From the NCBI GenBank assembly GCA_031284225.1, contig JAITAH010000004.1, forward strand, positions 1 through 15,926: DNA of 15,926 nt, in the 5' to 3' direction. Position 1 is the first letter of the stretch. Each line of letters starts with the position of its first letter. The translations under genes were made by a program, and so were the position numbers. The stretch is from Dysgonamonadaceae bacterium. GTDB taxonomy: Bacteria; Bacteroidota; Bacteroidia; Bacteroidales; Azobacteroidaceae. Shown in pieces: positions 15,636-15,926 of this stretch. The notes below the pieces were generated by a model. It saw nothing but the letters and a program-made list of their open reading frames with translations. It made no database searches and was not told where the DNA came from.

Positions 15636-15920
15636 ATGAGTGCACTCGAGTTAAGTGAACAGGAGGTCTTTCGCCGTCAAAGTTTGGAAGAACTACGAAA
15701 GAAGGGCATAAATCCTTATCCGGCGGATGCGTATTCCGTTACGGCTTATTCTACCGATATAAAAGAAAAATTTGAAGACGAGGCTCCCCGTCGGGAAGTG
15801 TCGATCGCCGGCCGGCTGATGAGCCGCCGGATCATGGGCAAGGCTTCTTTCGCCGAACTGCAAGATTCGGAAGGACTCATCCAATTGTATATCAGCCGCG
15901 ACGACCTTAGTCCGGGCTAA
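15636..15920 (+). CDS. lysS: lysyl-tRNA synthetase (class II), N-terminal part ending at an in-frame TAA
   Basis: The 94 residues from ATG 15636 match the N-terminus of Bacteroidales LysS: MSALELSEQEVFRRQSLEEL, then INPYP, then the start of the anticodon-binding OB-fold with VSIAGRLMSRRIMGKASF, AELQDSEG and LIQLYISRDDLSPG. LysS attaches lysine to tRNA-Lys in the cytoplasm and is normally about 500-575 residues and essential. After SPG the family usually continues with Glu-Asp-Lys. Here the codons are TAA GAT AAA, so the expected GAA has become TAA while Asp and Lys follow in frame. This looks like a single-base nonsense change or a base error close to a sequence end. The catalytic domain lies beyond the window. 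The frame could be extended upstream to a TTG at 15606, but the -7 box overlaps it. Confidence 0.9.
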   Translation: MSALELSEQEVFRRQSLEELRKKGINPYPADAYSVTAYSTDIKEKFEDEAPRREVSIAGRLMSRRIMGKASFAELQDSEGLIQLYISRDDLSPG

Positions 15921-15926
15921 GATAAA

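Overview
The window reads as Bacteroidales (phylum Bacteroidota). Two TonB-dependent receptors begin with carboxypeptidase-regulatory-like domains, a BspA-type leucine-rich-repeat protein and lipoproteins are present, the lysyl-tRNA synthetase N-terminus resembles Bacteroidales LysS, and several genes are preceded by a TAnnTTTG -7 element typical of the phylum. I cannot place it below order level. Only one gene, at the right edge, is on the + strand. All others are on the - strand, so they are described below in their direction of transcription, from high to low coordinates.

Right end: lysS starts at 15636 and diverges from a GH31 lipoprotein gene. The 117-bp gap holds a -7 box for each. The lysS frame hits a TAA where LysS proteins normally have a glutamate codon, six bases before the window ends. 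The GH31 enzyme carries an inserted PA14 domain (alpha-xylosidase-like) and is followed after 9 bp by a secreted S1/P1 zinc nuclease, so the two are probably one operon.

Centre: a TonB-dependent receptor (9003-11708) and a large lipoprotein with a choice-of-anchor-J-like domain (7045-8988) are 14 bp apart and probably form an outer-membrane uptake pair, ending at a hairpin terminator (6980-7012). A 630-bp gap follows, with an imperfect inverted repeat, clustered TTATCAAC motifs and a possible decayed coding fragment. Next is a long Oar-like TonB receptor (3001-6414) without a SusD-type partner, ending at a strong hairpin terminator (2935-2979). A lipoprotein DNA/RNA non-specific endonuclease (2011-2853) stands alone after it.

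Left end: a secreted BspA-like leucine-rich-repeat protein is open from 1662 to the window edge without a stop (554 codons, truncated by the edge). Its likely promoter is about 240 bp upstream, and a 57-codon small ORF lies in between.

The most notable points are: an ungapped 86-bp block shared upstream of the two unrelated TonB receptors, which also shows that the second receptor starts at 11708; the apparent nonsense codon in lysS; and two unrelated secreted nucleases near TonB uptake genes, which suggests, as inference only, extracellular nucleic-acid scavenging. I found no CRISPR array, tRNA, rRNA or insertion sequence.
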